From assembly GCA_946406015.1 (NCBI GenBank), contig CAMJJD010000001.1, positions 62,001 to 126,000 of the forward strand: a DNA stretch of 64,000 nt, in the 5' to 3' direction. Every line of letters begins with the position of its first letter. Position 1 is the first letter of the stretch. The notes below the pieces were generated by a model, which saw only the letters and a program-made list of their open reading frames with translations, made no database searches and was not told the origin of the DNA. This DNA comes from an uncultured Bacteroidales bacterium. Its GTDB lineage: Bacteria > Bacteroidota > Bacteroidia > Bacteroidales > P3. Of this stretch, positions 6,987 to 16,742 are shown in pieces. Position numbers and translations under genes: made by a program.

Positions 6987-9554
6987 TTGACTCGTCGTCA
7001 ACGACATATACTAAGACTCCTTTCCACGCTGATAGTGACGCTGTTGGCTCCATTGACCGGCATTGCACAAAGCGACATCGACACCCTCATGCCCCTTTCG
7101 TCCAACGCCATCGACGCGATAATCAAATACCGGGCCAAAGACTCGGTGGCCATGAACCTTGACACCCGCAAGGCCTTCCTCTACACCGACGGCAGCATCG
7201 ACTACCAGTCCATGCTCCTGCAGGCCAACCGCGTCATCGTCGACTTCGACCGCCAGACCCTCCAGGCCCACGGCACCCTTGACACCGCCGGCAACACCGA
7301 AGGGCGTCCCTACTTCAAACAGGACGACGCCGAATACCATGCCGACAGCATCACCTTCAACTACAACACCCAGAAAGGTATCATCCAGGGCGTCATCACG
7401 CAGGAGGGCGACGGCTTCCTGCACGGCCGCAAGGTGAAGAAAATCAACGACAGCGTGATGTACCTCAGCGGCGGCAGCTACACCACCTGCAACTACGCCC
7501 ACCCCCACTTCGCCATCAACTTCACCAAGAGCAAGCTCATCACCGGCAACAAGATTATCACCGGCCCCGCCTGGCTCACCGTCGAGGACGTGCCCACCCC
7601 CGTGGCCCTCCCCTTCGCCTTCTTCCCCATCACCAAGCAGCGCCAGAGCGGTATCCTCATCCCCTCCTACGGCTGGATGAACTTCCGCGGCTACTACCTC
7701 AAAGACGGCGGCTATTACTTCGCCGTCAACGACAACCTCGACCTCTCGCTGCTGGGCGAGCTCTACACCAACCTCTCGTGGGCCGCCGAGGCCAAGAGCA
7801 ACTACTACGTGCGCTACAAGTACAAGGGTTCCGTCGACATGCGCTACGGACAGACCTTCGAGGGCATCCGCGGCGACACAGCCAACTTCAACTCCTTCAA
7901 CGACTTCAAATTCACCTGGCAGCACGACCAAGACCCCAAGGCCAACCCCTACTCCCGCTTCTCGGCCAACGTCAACCTGCAGAGCCGCAACTACAACAAG
8001 AACACCACCAACCGCAACGACTACTTCAACTCCACCACCACCTCCAGCATCAGCTACACCACCAAGCTGGGCCCCTACTTCAACCTCGCCGCCTCGGCCC
8101 GCGAGTCGTTCAACGCCCAGACCGGCATCATGAATATCAAGCTGCCCTCCATCTCGCTCTCCTCGGTGACCCTCTACCCCCTGCGCCGCCGCAACCCCGC
8201 CGGTGCCTACCGCTGGTACGAGAACATCTCGCTCTCCTACGTCCTCAACGCCGAGAACAACCTCACCACCCCCGACAGCGAGCTCTTCACCCCCGTCACC
8301 CTCAACCGCATGCAGTACGGCGTCAAGCACAGCGTCCCCATCTCCTCCAGCATCAAGGTGCTGCGCTTCTTCAACTGGACCAACTCCTTCAACTACAACG
8401 AACGCTGGCACTGGAGCACCATCGACCGCACCTACAACCCCGCCGACGGCACCCTCGCCACCGACACGCTCCAAGGCTTCCGCGCCAACCGCGACTTCAG
8501 CGTCTCCTCCTCCCTCTCCACCCGCATCTACGGCATGTTCCAATTCAAATACGGCCCCCTGAAGGCCGTGCGCCACGTCATCAACCCCTCCGTCAGCTTC
8601 TCCTACCACCCCGACTTCGGCGACGCCCGCTTCGGCTGGTGGAAAGAGTATACCGACACCACCGGCTACGTGCACCGCTACTCCATCTTCCAGAACAGCC
8701 TCTTTGGAGGCCCGCCCGACGGCCGCAGCGGCAACCTGCGCCTCTCCGTGGGCAACAACCTGGAGATAAAGGTGCAGAACCCCTTCGACACCGCCGCCGA
8801 GGTGAAGAAAGTGGCCCTCATCGAGAACCTCACCTTCGCCATGGGCTACGACCTGGCCAAAGACTCGCTCAACCTCAGCAGCCTCTCCGTCAGCGGCCGC
8901 ACCACCCTCTTCCGCTCCCTCGTGCTCAACTACACAGGCTCCTTCTCCCCCTACGTCATCGACACCCTCGGCCGCATGCACAACCAGCTGCTCTGGAACA
9001 CCGAACACCGCCTCTTCCGCATGGAGAACAGCACCTGGAGCACACAGCTCTCCTACAGCCTCAACAACAACACCTTTGGCGGCAAAGACAACTCCTCGGC
9101 GGGAGGAACCGGAGGCCGTCCCACCACCACCCTCGTGCAGACACCCAGCGCCGTGCCCATCCCCATCCTCCTCGGCGGCTATGCCGACTTCAGCGTGCCC
9201 TGGAACGTCAGCCTCAGCTACACCTTCTCGCACGTCGACCGCTACGTGGCCTCCCTCATGGACATCCAGAGCGAGACCATCCAGAGCATCACCCTCTCGG
9301 CCAACATCAGCCTCACCAAGAACTGGCGCGTCGCCATGTCGACCGGCTACGACATCTCGAACAAAGGCATGTCCTATACCTCGGTCGACATCTACCGCGA
9401 CCTCCACTGCTGGGAGATGCGCTTCAACTGGGTCCCCTTCGGCTACTACAAGAGCTGGTTCTTCCAAATCAATATCAAAGCCGACGCCCTGCGCGACGTG
9501 AAATACGAGAAGAAACAGACCTATCTGGAGAATAATGGGTACTATTCGTATTGA
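6987..9554 (+). CDS. lptD: LPS-assembly protein LptD (OstA-like), outer membrane
   Basis: Outer-membrane translocon that inserts lipopolysaccharide into the outer leaflet. Residues 1-28 form a signal peptide. About 45-200 is the OstA/LptA-like periplasmic domain, and the rest is a large beta-barrel rich in alternating aromatic and polar strands, ending with aromatic residues. Length (855 aa) fits Bacteroidetes LptD. The start is TTG at 6987: an in-frame stop lies at 6978-6980 and no later ATG keeps the signal peptide. The gene is strongly C-rich at third codon positions. LptF/G at 57724-59142 belongs to the same export pathway. Confidence 0.85.
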   Translation: MTRRQRHILRLLSTLIVTLLAPLTGIAQSDIDTLMPLSSNAIDAIIKYRAKDSVAMNLDTRKAFLYTDGSIDYQSMLLQANRVIVDFDRQTLQAHGTLDTAGNTEGRPYFKQDDAEYHADSITFNYNTQKGIIQGVITQEGDGFLHGRKVKKINDSVMYLSGGSYTTCNYAHPHFAINFTKSKLITGNKIITGPAWLTVEDVPTPVALPFAFFPITKQRQSGILIPSYGWMNFRGYYLKDGGYYFAVNDNLDLSLLGELYTNLSWAAEAKSNYYVRYKYKGSVDMRYGQTFEGIRGDTANFNSFNDFKFTWQHDQDPKANPYSRFSANVNLQSRNYNKNTTNRNDYFNSTTTSSISYTTKLGPYFNLAASARESFNAQTGIMNIKLPSISLSSVTLYPLRRRNPAGAYRWYENISLSYVLNAENNLTTPDSELFTPVTLNRMQYGVKHSVPISSSIKVLRFFNWTNSFNYNERWHWSTIDRTYNPADGTLATDTLQGFRANRDFSVSSSLSTRIYGMFQFKYGPLKAVRHVINPSVSFSYHPDFGDARFGWWKEYTDTTGYVHRYSIFQNSLFGGPPDGRSGNLRLSVGNNLEIKVQNPFDTAAEVKKVALIENLTFAMGYDLAKDSLNLSSLSVSGRTTLFRSLVLNYTGSFSPYVIDTLGRMHNQLLWNTEHRLFRMENSTWSTQLSYSLNNNTFGGKDNSSAGGTGGRPTTTLVQTPSAVPIPILLGGYADFSVPWNVSLSYTFSHVDRYVASLMDIQSETIQSITLSANISLTKNWRVAMSTGYDISNKGMSYTSVDIYRDLHCWEMRFNWVPFGYYKSWFFQINIKADALRDVKYEKKQTYLENNGYYSY

Positions 9555-9911
9555 GGAGGAGAGTCTTAAATTGAAAAGTGAAAATTGAAAAGTGAAATTA
9601 TTGAGGTCTCGAAGTCGAAAAGTCGAAAAGTCTAAGCGTCGAAAAGTAAGGAGTAAAGGTAGTAAAGGAGTGAAGAGCGGAAGAGTGGAAGAGTCAAAGA
9701 GTTGAAAGTTCTTTCAGATTACGCGCAGCGCAGGGATTTCCAAGATGAAGCCAACCCGACGAGAAGAGAGAAAAGATTTACTGGATTTACAGGATTTATT
9801 CGCTGAATAAAACAAATAACAGCGGAGCTCATCACCCCTTCGGGGGTCGCGCAGCGGGAGAGGAAAGTTGAGAGTTGAAATCGAAGTCTCGAAGTCTTGA
9901 AATAAAGAGTT
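9555..9911. other. Gene-free stretch of word-like repeats between lptD and merR
   Basis: No gene seen. The region is built from overlapping short words such as aattgaaaagtg, gtcgaaaagtc and agtaaaggag (about 9570-9715), and gttgagagttgaa and gtctcgaagtc (about 9865-9905). A small hairpin CCCC-TT-CGGGG lies near 9836. It looks like a recombination-prone repeat nest; no promoter for merR is obvious. Confidence 0.7.
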
Positions 9912-10229
9912 ATGGAAAACAAGAAGTTATATTATTCTATCAGCGAGGTGGCTGAGTTGCTGGGGGAGCCCCAGTCGGTGCTGCGCTTCTGGGAGACGGA
10001 GTTCAGCGAACTGCACCCTGTGAAGAACAAACGAGGCGTGCGCTCCTACACCGAGCACGACATCAACATCCTGCAGCGCATCCGCCACCTCACGCGCGAC
10101 TGCGGCTACACCCTCGACGGTGTCCGCGAGCAACTCCGCATGCGTCCCCTCGAGGACCCCAAACAGGAAATCATCAACCGCCTCACCGAGGTGCGACGCT
10201 TCCTGACCGACCTCAAAGAGACGCTCTGA
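9912..10229 (+). CDS. MerR family transcriptional regulator
   Basis: A 105-aa DNA-binding protein. The winged helix-turn-helix of the MerR family fills residues 4-75: YSISEVAELLGEP, then LRFWETEF and the wing GVRSYTEHDI. The remaining 30 residues form a short helix, with no metal-binding cysteines and no effector domain. Single-domain MerR proteins of this length next to housekeeping genes are common in Bacteroidetes; the target is unknown. Followed by a strong terminator at 10275-10334. No regulated neighbour is evident. Confidence 0.88.
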   Translation: MENKKLYYSISEVAELLGEPQSVLRFWETEFSELHPVKNKRGVRSYTEHDINILQRIRHLTRDCGYTLDGVREQLRMRPLEDPKQEIINRLTEVRRFLTDLKETL

Positions 10230-10274
10230 ATTTATATCGCGCACGATTCAATCAACATATTTTAACAACCCCTG

Positions 10275-10334
10275 ACGGCGTGCCGCGGCAGACGACGGGA
10301 AAACTCCCGCGACTGCCGCGGCACGCCGTTTTTT
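10275..10334. terminator. Large bidirectional hairpin terminator, REP-like
   Basis: Arms 10275-10291 and 10313-10329 pair perfectly over 17 bp, and an inner 5-bp stem (10296-10300 with 10305-10309) forms on top. A TTTTTT run follows on the plus strand. It ends merR. Its core GGCGTGCCGCGG is shared with the REP-like element at 54192-54267. Confidence 0.8.
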
Positions 10335-10400
10335 ATTCTATCGGCTGAGTATCAGAACGCTACGTATCAAAAGGGTATTAACTACGTGTTTTCCACGACG

Positions 10401-10467
10401 TTGGTCCGACTGCAGTCGGACCAACTACGGAGGGACTACGGAGGGACTACGGAGAGACTACGGAGGA
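10401..10467. repeat. 24-bp perfect palindrome followed by an 11-bp minisatellite
   Basis: 10401-10424 is a perfect 24-bp palindrome centred on CTGCAG. It is directly followed by four near-identical 11-bp units (ACTACGGAGGG type, 10424-10467). It lies between the merR terminator and the 3' end of the pseudouridine synthase gene. Function unknown. Confidence 0.85.
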
Positions 10468-10508
10468 ACCTCCGAGGGGTGTGGACGATAGATCGTGCGC
10501 GACCTAAT

Positions 10509-11378
10509 TTAGATTTCCATCAGCTTCAGGAAGGGGGCTGGGACGGGAGTTTCGAACTTCAGCCGACGGCCGGTGACGGGGTGGGTGAAGCAGAGGCGGA
10601 AGGCGTGGAGGCAGAGCCGGTTGACCGGCGAGAGGTCGTCTTTGTAGCCGTACATGGGGTCGTGGACCACGGGGTGCTGCAGGTCACGCAGGTGGACGCG
10701 TATCTGGTTGCGGCGGCCGGTGTCGAGTTTGAGCTCGACCAGGCTGTAGCGGCGCGAGGTCTGCTTCACCTCATAGTGGGTGACGGCCAGCTTGCCGCCG
10801 TTGTCGGTGGGCGACGAGAGGACGCAGTACTCGCCGTCGGTGAACCAGCTCTTCACCTCGCCCTGGCGGGGTTCAATATGGCCCCAGGCCACCGCCACAT
10901 AGCGGCGGTCGAAGACCATGCCCTTCCAGTCCTCCTCGAATTTCTGCGAGACCTCCTTGCTCTTGCTGACCACCATCAGGCCGCTGGTGTCGCGGTCGAG
11001 GCGGTGGACGATATGGGCGTGGCACTTCTGGTGCGAGGCGGCCAGGTACTGGTTGAGGACGGTGATGACGGTCTTGTCGTTGGGGTGCTTGCTGTTGCTG
11101 AGGAGCCCTTCGTGCTTGTTGACCACCAGCAGGTGCTGGTCCTCGTAGACTATGTCGAGGTCGCGCGGGCGCAGACGATCCTGGAAGGAGGATTTCTCGA
11201 TGGAGACCTTCATTCCGCGCTGCAGGGGGAAGTTGAACTGCGAGGTGCGGCGTCCGTCGACATAGACGTTGTGCGCCAGCAGCTCCTTCACCTTGGTGCG
11301 GCAGCTGTCGGGCATCTGTTTCGTCAGGAATTCGAGCAGCTCCTGCGGCTCGCTGACGGTGTATTCTTGTTTATGCAT
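10509..11378 (-). CDS. RluA family 23S rRNA/tRNA pseudouridine synthase
   Basis: Converts uridine to pseudouridine in structured RNA. The N-terminal S4-like RNA-binding region covers about 15-65. The catalytic domain begins near 75 and carries HRLDRDTSGL with the catalytic aspartate D128, followed by the conserved GRRNQIRVHL (substrate-binding) segment. 289 aa is normal. The start ATG at 11378 lies 3 bp after the stop of the AraC-type regulator, so the two genes probably form one transcript. Which RNA site is modified cannot be told by eye. Confidence 0.9.
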   Translation of the reverse strand: MHKQEYTVSEPQELLEFLTKQMPDSCRTKVKELLAHNVYVDGRRTSQFNFPLQRGMKVSIEKSSFQDRLRPRDLDIVYEDQHLLVVNKHEGLLSNSKHPNDKTVITVLNQYLAASHQKCHAHIVHRLDRDTSGLMVVSKSKEVSQKFEEDWKGMVFDRRYVAVAWGHIEPRQGEVKSWFTDGEYCVLSSPTDNGGKLAVTHYEVKQTSRRYSLVELKLDTGRRNQIRVHLRDLQHPVVHDPMYGYKDDLSPVNRLCLHAFRLCFTHPVTGRRLKFETPVPAPFLKLMEI

Positions 11379-11381
11379 AGG

Positions 11382-12266
11382 CTAGTTATTCAGACTCTTC
11401 TTCTTGCGCACGTCGGTGGGGTTGAGGCCGGCGGCGCGGCGGAAATACTTGGTGAAGAGGGGCTGCGAGGCGAAGCCGAGGGCGTCGGCCACCTGGCAGA
11501 CGGTCATGTCGGTGCTGCGCAGCAGGGCCTTGGCCTCGGTGACCACATAGTCGTCGACCCAGTCGTGCACCGTGCGGCCGCTCGCCTGCTTCACCACCTT
11601 CGAGAGGTGCTTGGGCGAGAGGCAGAGGCTTTTGGCGTAGAACTCGATGGTGCGCTCGCTGCGGAAGTTTTCGCGCAGCACGTTCAGGAAGCGGAACATC
11701 AGCTCTTCCTTGTGGCTTTGGGCTATCTGGGGAGCTTTCTTGAGCTGCGGCATGCTGAGGAAGAAGGCCTGTATGAGGTTCTGAGCGGCTTCGAGGCGGC
11801 TGGGGTTGTCGGCGTGGCGGAGCACTTCACGCACCGAGGCGATGAAGAGTTCCATGGTGGGGCGGTAGTCGTCGGAGAAGTGCACCACAGGGTTCTCCAT
11901 TACCGAGCGATAGAAGGCAAACTTGTCGCTTTGGTTAATAACCAAGCCGTTGGTGGTGTCGCGAGAGAGGATGATGCATGTCGCGTTGGGGTGCGGCGTC
12001 GCGGAGTGGTACTGCACAGTCTCGTCGCTCAGCAGCTGCAGCAGGCAGGGAGCCTGAAGGTGGAAGCGCTGCATGTTGACGGAGACGTCGTACTCCCCTT
12101 CGAAAAAGAATACGGCGGTGGTGTGGTGGGTGCGGAAAGGCTCGAACACAACATCGGGCAGATTGAGCAGGTCGAGCATCTTAAGGTCGTCGCCAACAGA
12201 GACTGAATTAGCCATAAAATCCTTCAGACTGGCCAGGCTGACGTCGAGGTGGTTGTTTTTCTTCAT
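11382..12266 (-). CDS. AraC family transcriptional regulator
   Basis: 294-aa regulator with an N-terminal cupin-like sensing region (about 25-160) and a C-terminal double helix-turn-helix of the AraC type (about 190-290). The latter contains LSPKHLSKVVK, then DMTVCQVADALGF and the family end motif with YFRRAAGLNPTDVRK. It is divergent from the 1445-aa secreted repeat protein across 122 bp and likely controls that gene and itself. The pseudouridine synthase gene follows 3 bp downstream. The inducer is unknown. Confidence 0.88.
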   Translation of the reverse strand: MKKNNHLDVSLASLKDFMANSVSVGDDLKMLDLLNLPDVVFEPFRTHHTTAVFFFEGEYDVSVNMQRFHLQAPCLLQLLSDETVQYHSATPHPNATCIILSRDTTNGLVINQSDKFAFYRSVMENPVVHFSDDYRPTMELFIASVREVLRHADNPSRLEAAQNLIQAFFLSMPQLKKAPQIAQSHKEELMFRFLNVLRENFRSERTIEFYAKSLCLSPKHLSKVVKQASGRTVHDWVDDYVVTEAKALLRSTDMTVCQVADALGFASQPLFTKYFRRAAGLNPTDVRKKKSLNN

Positions 12267-12338
12267 ATCGGTGATAACGGAAACAGGGGTAAAATATTAC
12301 TTTTACACGCAAAAAAATCACATTAATACTTGTATCCT

Positions 12339-12368
12339 ATTTTATTTAGTAAAATAAAATTACTTTTG
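12339..12368 (+). promoter_or_regulatory. Promoter of the secreted repeat protein with an abutting inverted repeat
   Basis: TACTTTTG at 12361-12368 matches TAnnTTTG. Immediately upstream, arms ATTTTATTT (12339-12347) and AAATAAAAT (12352-12360) form a 9-bp inverted repeat with a 4-bp spacer, covering the region between the two promoter elements. It is a candidate operator for the divergent AraC-type regulator. Confidence 0.6.
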
Positions 12369-12388
12369 CAGACTAAAAATCACAGCAG

Positions 12389-15300
12389 ATGAAAAGTTTG
12401 AAGAACTACTTGTTGCGGGGCACGGCCCTGCTGATGGTACTCGGCACCGCTTTGCCGGCAATGGCACAGACGGCTAACAATGCCTACATTTTCTACAACG
12501 CCGACCACGGCTACCTTATTAACAACGGCGGCACCCCCGGGGTAAACACCACATTCAACAAGAACGCCATCTGGGTGGCCAGCGCAGCAATGGGAACCAA
12601 TAACCGCAATGTCCATTCATATACCGACGCGACAAAGTACTTTACAGGCTCTGCTGGTACAAATAATACAACAAATGGAACTTTTTCTTTAGGGAATACC
12701 AATGACAACTGGCAATTGAGAGGTACTAACTTCCTTAACCGACGTAATGCCACCCGTGGTTACGTTAGATATAACGGTTCCGGATTCATTGTAAACTCAA
12801 GCAACACAGATCAAAATCTTACCGGCTTGGCCATCACAATTAACAGCAGCACGCCGTCAAACCCGACGATAAACATCACGGCGGCAGGCCTGTCGGGCGG
12901 CGGAATACAGCTCACGGGCAACGTCACCGGCACCTACACACCAACATATTACTACTCAACCGTGAGGAACTATAACAACACAACAACCCAGACCTATTAC
13001 TGGACTACCACCACTGACGCCACCACTACGCAACCCGCCAGCATCACCAGCTGGGGCGACGCCACACGCACCTGGGCGGTCACCACCGGCGGCGCCTACG
13101 CCTCGGTCAACAACGACGGTCTGGTGACCATCACAGGCAACCCCACGGGCAATATCGTCGTCACCCTTACCGTCAGCAAAGGCGGCTACGAAGGGACACA
13201 GACCTTCACCCTGACGCGTGCCGCCATAGCACAGAACGTCACTACTGAGACTGTCATCAGCGGTCCCTCAATAAGTCCCAGCTCGGCAGCACTCTACTAC
13301 AACGAGGGCAGCCAAGTGTTCACCGCGTCGGCCTCGGCCACAGCGACCACCACCACCGTCCCCGCCCACACCACCCTCACCGGTGGCGGCAACACATACT
13401 ATTACTACGACGGCACACTCTATAGCAATATAGAAGGCTTCAGCAGCATAACGGATACCCATCCCGCTGTCACCCTCACCTGGGCCCTCAGCGGTGCCGC
13501 CGCCAGCTACCTGACGCGCACCCCCGCCACGGGCACCAGCACCACGGTGACGCACTCGACGCAGAGCCCCTCCGACCAGACGGCCACGCTGACCGTCACG
13601 GCCTCGGCCACCGGCGCCAGCAACAAGACGGCCACCGCCACCATCACGGCCTACGGCTCCATGGCGACACCCACCATCACACGTAGCGGCAACACCATCA
13701 GCCTCGCCACCACCAGCATCGGCGCCACTATCTACTACACCACCGACGACACTACCCCCACGGCCAGCAGCACCCCCTATACAGGCGCCTTCGAACTCAC
13801 CACGAGCCCCACAACGGTGAAGGCCATAGCCATCCGCGACGGCCACGGCTCGACGGTGGCCACGGAGACCTTCCAGATACAGCTGGCGGCGCCCACCATC
13901 ACGGTGAGCAACAGCGGCTTGGCGACCATCACCGCCGAAGCCGGTGCCACCATCCACTACACCATCGACGGCACTACCCCCACGGCCAGTTCGCCCACCT
14001 ACAGCGCCCCCGTGCAGCTCACCAACCCGCAGACCATTAAAGCCATTGCCGTGAAGACCAACTATACCACCTCCGACGTGGCTATGGGCGACTATATCAC
14101 TACCGGTGTCAGCGGCACCATGGTCATCCTCAAAGACCTGGAGGACCACACCTGGACCTACTATAGCGCCAAGCCCGACAGCGACTACCCCGACCAGCTG
14201 CGCTCGCCCGACCCGCGCAATGTGAAGATTACCTACCGCGGCGGCAGCGTCAACAACGCCTCGGCGGTCGCTGTGTCGGCAACGGAATCGGCGAACGAGT
14301 TTGTCTACTACAAGACCATAGAGAAGAAGGCCTGGGGTCAGGACGAGGGCCGCTGGCTCACGGGCGACTACGCCTACAAGGTCATCCCTAACCCCTTCCA
14401 GAAACGTCCGCGAACGAATGGGACAACAGGCACGAATGGTTTCTACGGCTTTGCCGGATGGAAAATCGTCAGCGGCGGCGAGTACATCGATGGGCATAAT
14501 AACAATGATGTGTTGGATCTGGAAGAGAAGATTAACTTTGTGAATCTACCTGCCGGCAATGACGGTACTGGAGCCGTGGTATTTGAAGCCACCTGGACAG
14601 CGGCCAATGTGGCGACTGTCAACGACAATGTCACCGAAGCCGGCAATCTTGGCGGTACTGGCGGCACATACGAGACCAACTTCATCGTGGTGAGCGGCAA
14701 CGACCGCACCGTCACCGGCATGACGCGCGCCGCCACCGTGATGGGCTGCTATCCCGACGGCACGGGAGCTACTGGTGCACGTCTCAGCACTGTCACCGGC
14801 AGTGCCAATGACCTCAAGATAGAGAATATCAACTTGGGAACAGGCGGGAGTGACTTCACCGCCAATACCGGCTGGCTCATTGTGGGTCGCGGATGCACAG
14901 GAAATGTTCGTAGAGTCTTAGGAAATACCGGCCAGGTGAAGATACGCATCGAGAGTGGCCTCTACAACTTCATCCACCCGATGAGCCAAAATACTGAGTC
15001 CAATTCCAATTATGGATTAATTGTCTTTGGCTGCGATTATGACCGTGCCACCAATGATGGACTGACCAGCAACGACCAATATATCGACAATTCGGCTCAT
15101 CGCAAATTACGTGTCATAAATTATGTCTCTCTTAATGGCAATTATGCAGATAAGGCGAGTGATGACGACCGAAGTGAATATATGGACATTACCATTAAGA
15201 GTGGCTATTACGGTTTTTCTGCGGATATCAGTCAGTTTAACACCACCTTGAATGCCAATGGTCAGGATGGAATTGGCCTTGGTATTGGGGGCAACACCGA

Positions 15301-16726
15301 TAATTTGAAAACAACTTATAGTACATTTGATCGGGATAATAACCCCATTACATATAATGTTAATAACTGGAACGTTGTAAATGAAACAGACTACAGGTGG
15401 CAAAAAATACTCTCCTTCTATTGCGGCCGTACGCGCGGAGGTCACTATGGCGGTATTAACCGCGTACTGGTGGAGGGTGGCGAGCTGAGCAGCATCAACG
15501 GCGGCGGCTACCGCAACACTGGCGCGAACTTCGACGTATGCTATCACTTCCGCATGAAGGGCGGCTGGGTGAAAGGAGCTATTTACGGCACTGCATCCTC
15601 GTCACAGACCAATGCCACCACCAAACAAGTCATCACCGGCGGCGAGATCAACGGATGGGTGGCAGGAGCCTGCAATGGTACGGACGTCGACAATGCAGCT
15701 GGTGAAAACCTTGGAGACACCTATATCTACTTCGGTGGTACTGCTGAACTACGTTCACACCATAAGGATGGTGTTTACAACAACGCCTGGGGACTGGTGG
15801 GTGGCGTCGAGGGAGGCAACCTCTTCGCCTCCGGACGCGGCACTCCCGCCACAGCAGCCCAGCCGAACCGTAACTACTGCGGCTCATCGTACAAAACCTA
15901 TGCCGTGGTGGCCGACCAGTCGCAGGTGGAGCAGGGCGTCTATGGCGGCGGCTATATCGGCGTGGCACAGAACAGCCACATCTACATCACCGGCGGCACG
16001 ACGGGCAAGGTCTTCGGCGGTGCCAGCACCCCCACCTCCACCAACAACACCTGGATGACCCAGACCACCGACATACGCATGTACGGCGGCACGGTGAAGG
16101 AAGGGATCTATGGCGGCCACTTTGAGGGCACCGGCAACGCTGGCAAGATACACCAGACGGTCAATATCGCCATCGACGGCGGCCAGGTGGGTGTCGATGC
16201 CGAGCACACCGGCAAGGTCCATGGCGGTGGCTATGGTGCCGGCACCTCGGTAGGAACCGATGTCACCGTCACCCTCGGAAAGGTCGGTGCTGCCGACAGC
16301 GCCACCATCTTCGGCAATGTCTACGGCGGCGGCGCCCTCGGCGATGTCAATAGTGGCAGCACCAACACCACCACCGTCACGCTGAACAAGGCCCTCGTCA
16401 ACGGCAACCTCTTCGGCGGCGCCCTCGGTGAAGGAGCCGATGTGAACGGCAAGATTACCGTCACCGTGAACGGCGGCACCGTAAACGGCAACGTCTTCGG
16501 CGGCGGCGACGCTGCGGCCTACAGTCCCAATGCCAACTACCCTGTGGTGAACATGACGGGTGGCCAGGCGACCAATGTCTTCGGCGGCGGCATGGGTAAC
16601 ACGGCTGTGGTCACCGGCAATCCGCAGGTGACGCTGAGTGGATCGGCCCATGTCACAGGCAACGTCTATGGCGGCGGCAACGCCGCCCCGGTCACGGGCA
16701 ACACCTCCGTTATACTGCAAGACTGA
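12389..16726 (+). CDS. Large secreted repeat protein with chitobiase-type domains and Gly-rich repeats
   Basis: 1445 aa, exported: signal peptide 1-26 (ends PAMAQ). About 30-300 is Thr/Asn-rich and Ig-like. Two CHB_HEX_C-type beta-sandwich repeats follow at about 425-570, with IYYTTDDTTPTAS and IHYTIDGTTPTAS. From about 770 onward, repeated turns such as NVYGGG, GKVFGG and VFGGGD, alternating with V-x-V-x-G strands, suggest a right-handed beta-helix adhesin. It ends in the repeats with no type IX signal or LPXTG, so surface attachment is unexplained. Divergent from the AraC gene; followed by a strong terminator. Confidence 0.8.
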   Translation: MKSLKNYLLRGTALLMVLGTALPAMAQTANNAYIFYNADHGYLINNGGTPGVNTTFNKNAIWVASAAMGTNNRNVHSYTDATKYFTGSAGTNNTTNGTFSLGNTNDNWQLRGTNFLNRRNATRGYVRYNGSGFIVNSSNTDQNLTGLAITINSSTPSNPTINITAAGLSGGGIQLTGNVTGTYTPTYYYSTVRNYNNTTTQTYYWTTTTDATTTQPASITSWGDATRTWAVTTGGAYASVNNDGLVTITGNPTGNIVVTLTVSKGGYEGTQTFTLTRAAIAQNVTTETVISGPSISPSSAALYYNEGSQVFTASASATATTTTVPAHTTLTGGGNTYYYYDGTLYSNIEGFSSITDTHPAVTLTWALSGAAASYLTRTPATGTSTTVTHSTQSPSDQTATLTVTASATGASNKTATATITAYGSMATPTITRSGNTISLATTSIGATIYYTTDDTTPTASSTPYTGAFELTTSPTTVKAIAIRDGHGSTVATETFQIQLAAPTITVSNSGLATITAEAGATIHYTIDGTTPTASSPTYSAPVQLTNPQTIKAIAVKTNYTTSDVAMGDYITTGVSGTMVILKDLEDHTWTYYSAKPDSDYPDQLRSPDPRNVKITYRGGSVNNASAVAVSATESANEFVYYKTIEKKAWGQDEGRWLTGDYAYKVIPNPFQKRPRTNGTTGTNGFYGFAGWKIVSGGEYIDGHNNNDVLDLEEKINFVNLPAGNDGTGAVVFEATWTAANVATVNDNVTEAGNLGGTGGTYETNFIVVSGNDRTVTGMTRAATVMGCYPDGTGATGARLSTVTGSANDLKIENINLGTGGSDFTANTGWLIVGRGCTGNVRRVLGNTGQVKIRIESGLYNFIHPMSQNTESNSNYGLIVFGCDYDRATNDGLTSNDQYIDNSAHRKLRVINYVSLNGNYADKASDDDRSEYMDITIKSGYYGFSADISQFNTTLNANGQDGIGLGIGGNTDNLKTTYSTFDRDNNPITYNVNNWNVVNETDYRWQKILSFYCGRTRGGHYGGINRVLVEGGELSSINGGGYRNTGANFDVCYHFRMKGGWVKGAIYGTASSSQTNATTKQVITGGEINGWVAGACNGTDVDNAAGENLGDTYIYFGGTAELRSHHKDGVYNNAWGLVGGVEGGNLFASGRGTPATAAQPNRNYCGSSYKTYAVVADQSQVEQGVYGGGYIGVAQNSHIYITGGTTGKVFGGASTPTSTNNTWMTQTTDIRMYGGTVKEGIYGGHFEGTGNAGKIHQTVNIAIDGGQVGVDAEHTGKVHGGGYGAGTSVGTDVTVTLGKVGAADSATIFGNVYGGGALGDVNSGSTNTTTVTLNKALVNGNLFGGALGEGADVNGKITVTVNGGTVNGNVFGGGDAAAYSPNANYPVVNMTGGQATNVFGGGMGNTAVVTGNPQVTLSGSAHVTGNVYGGGNAAPVTGNTSVILQD

Positions 16727-16742
16727 ATGCACGAACAGCTAT

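Noticed and set aside
7011..9467. 818-codon open frame on the minus strand opposite lptD, and similar long antisense frames opposite the 1445-aa gene, DUF4175, PpiD, the TPR gene, kbl and the amidase
   Set aside because: They lie exactly opposite conserved genes; GC-rich third positions keep the complement free of stops. The peptides are low-complexity (Val/Gly/Glu/Ala-rich) with no known domain, start signal or promoter.
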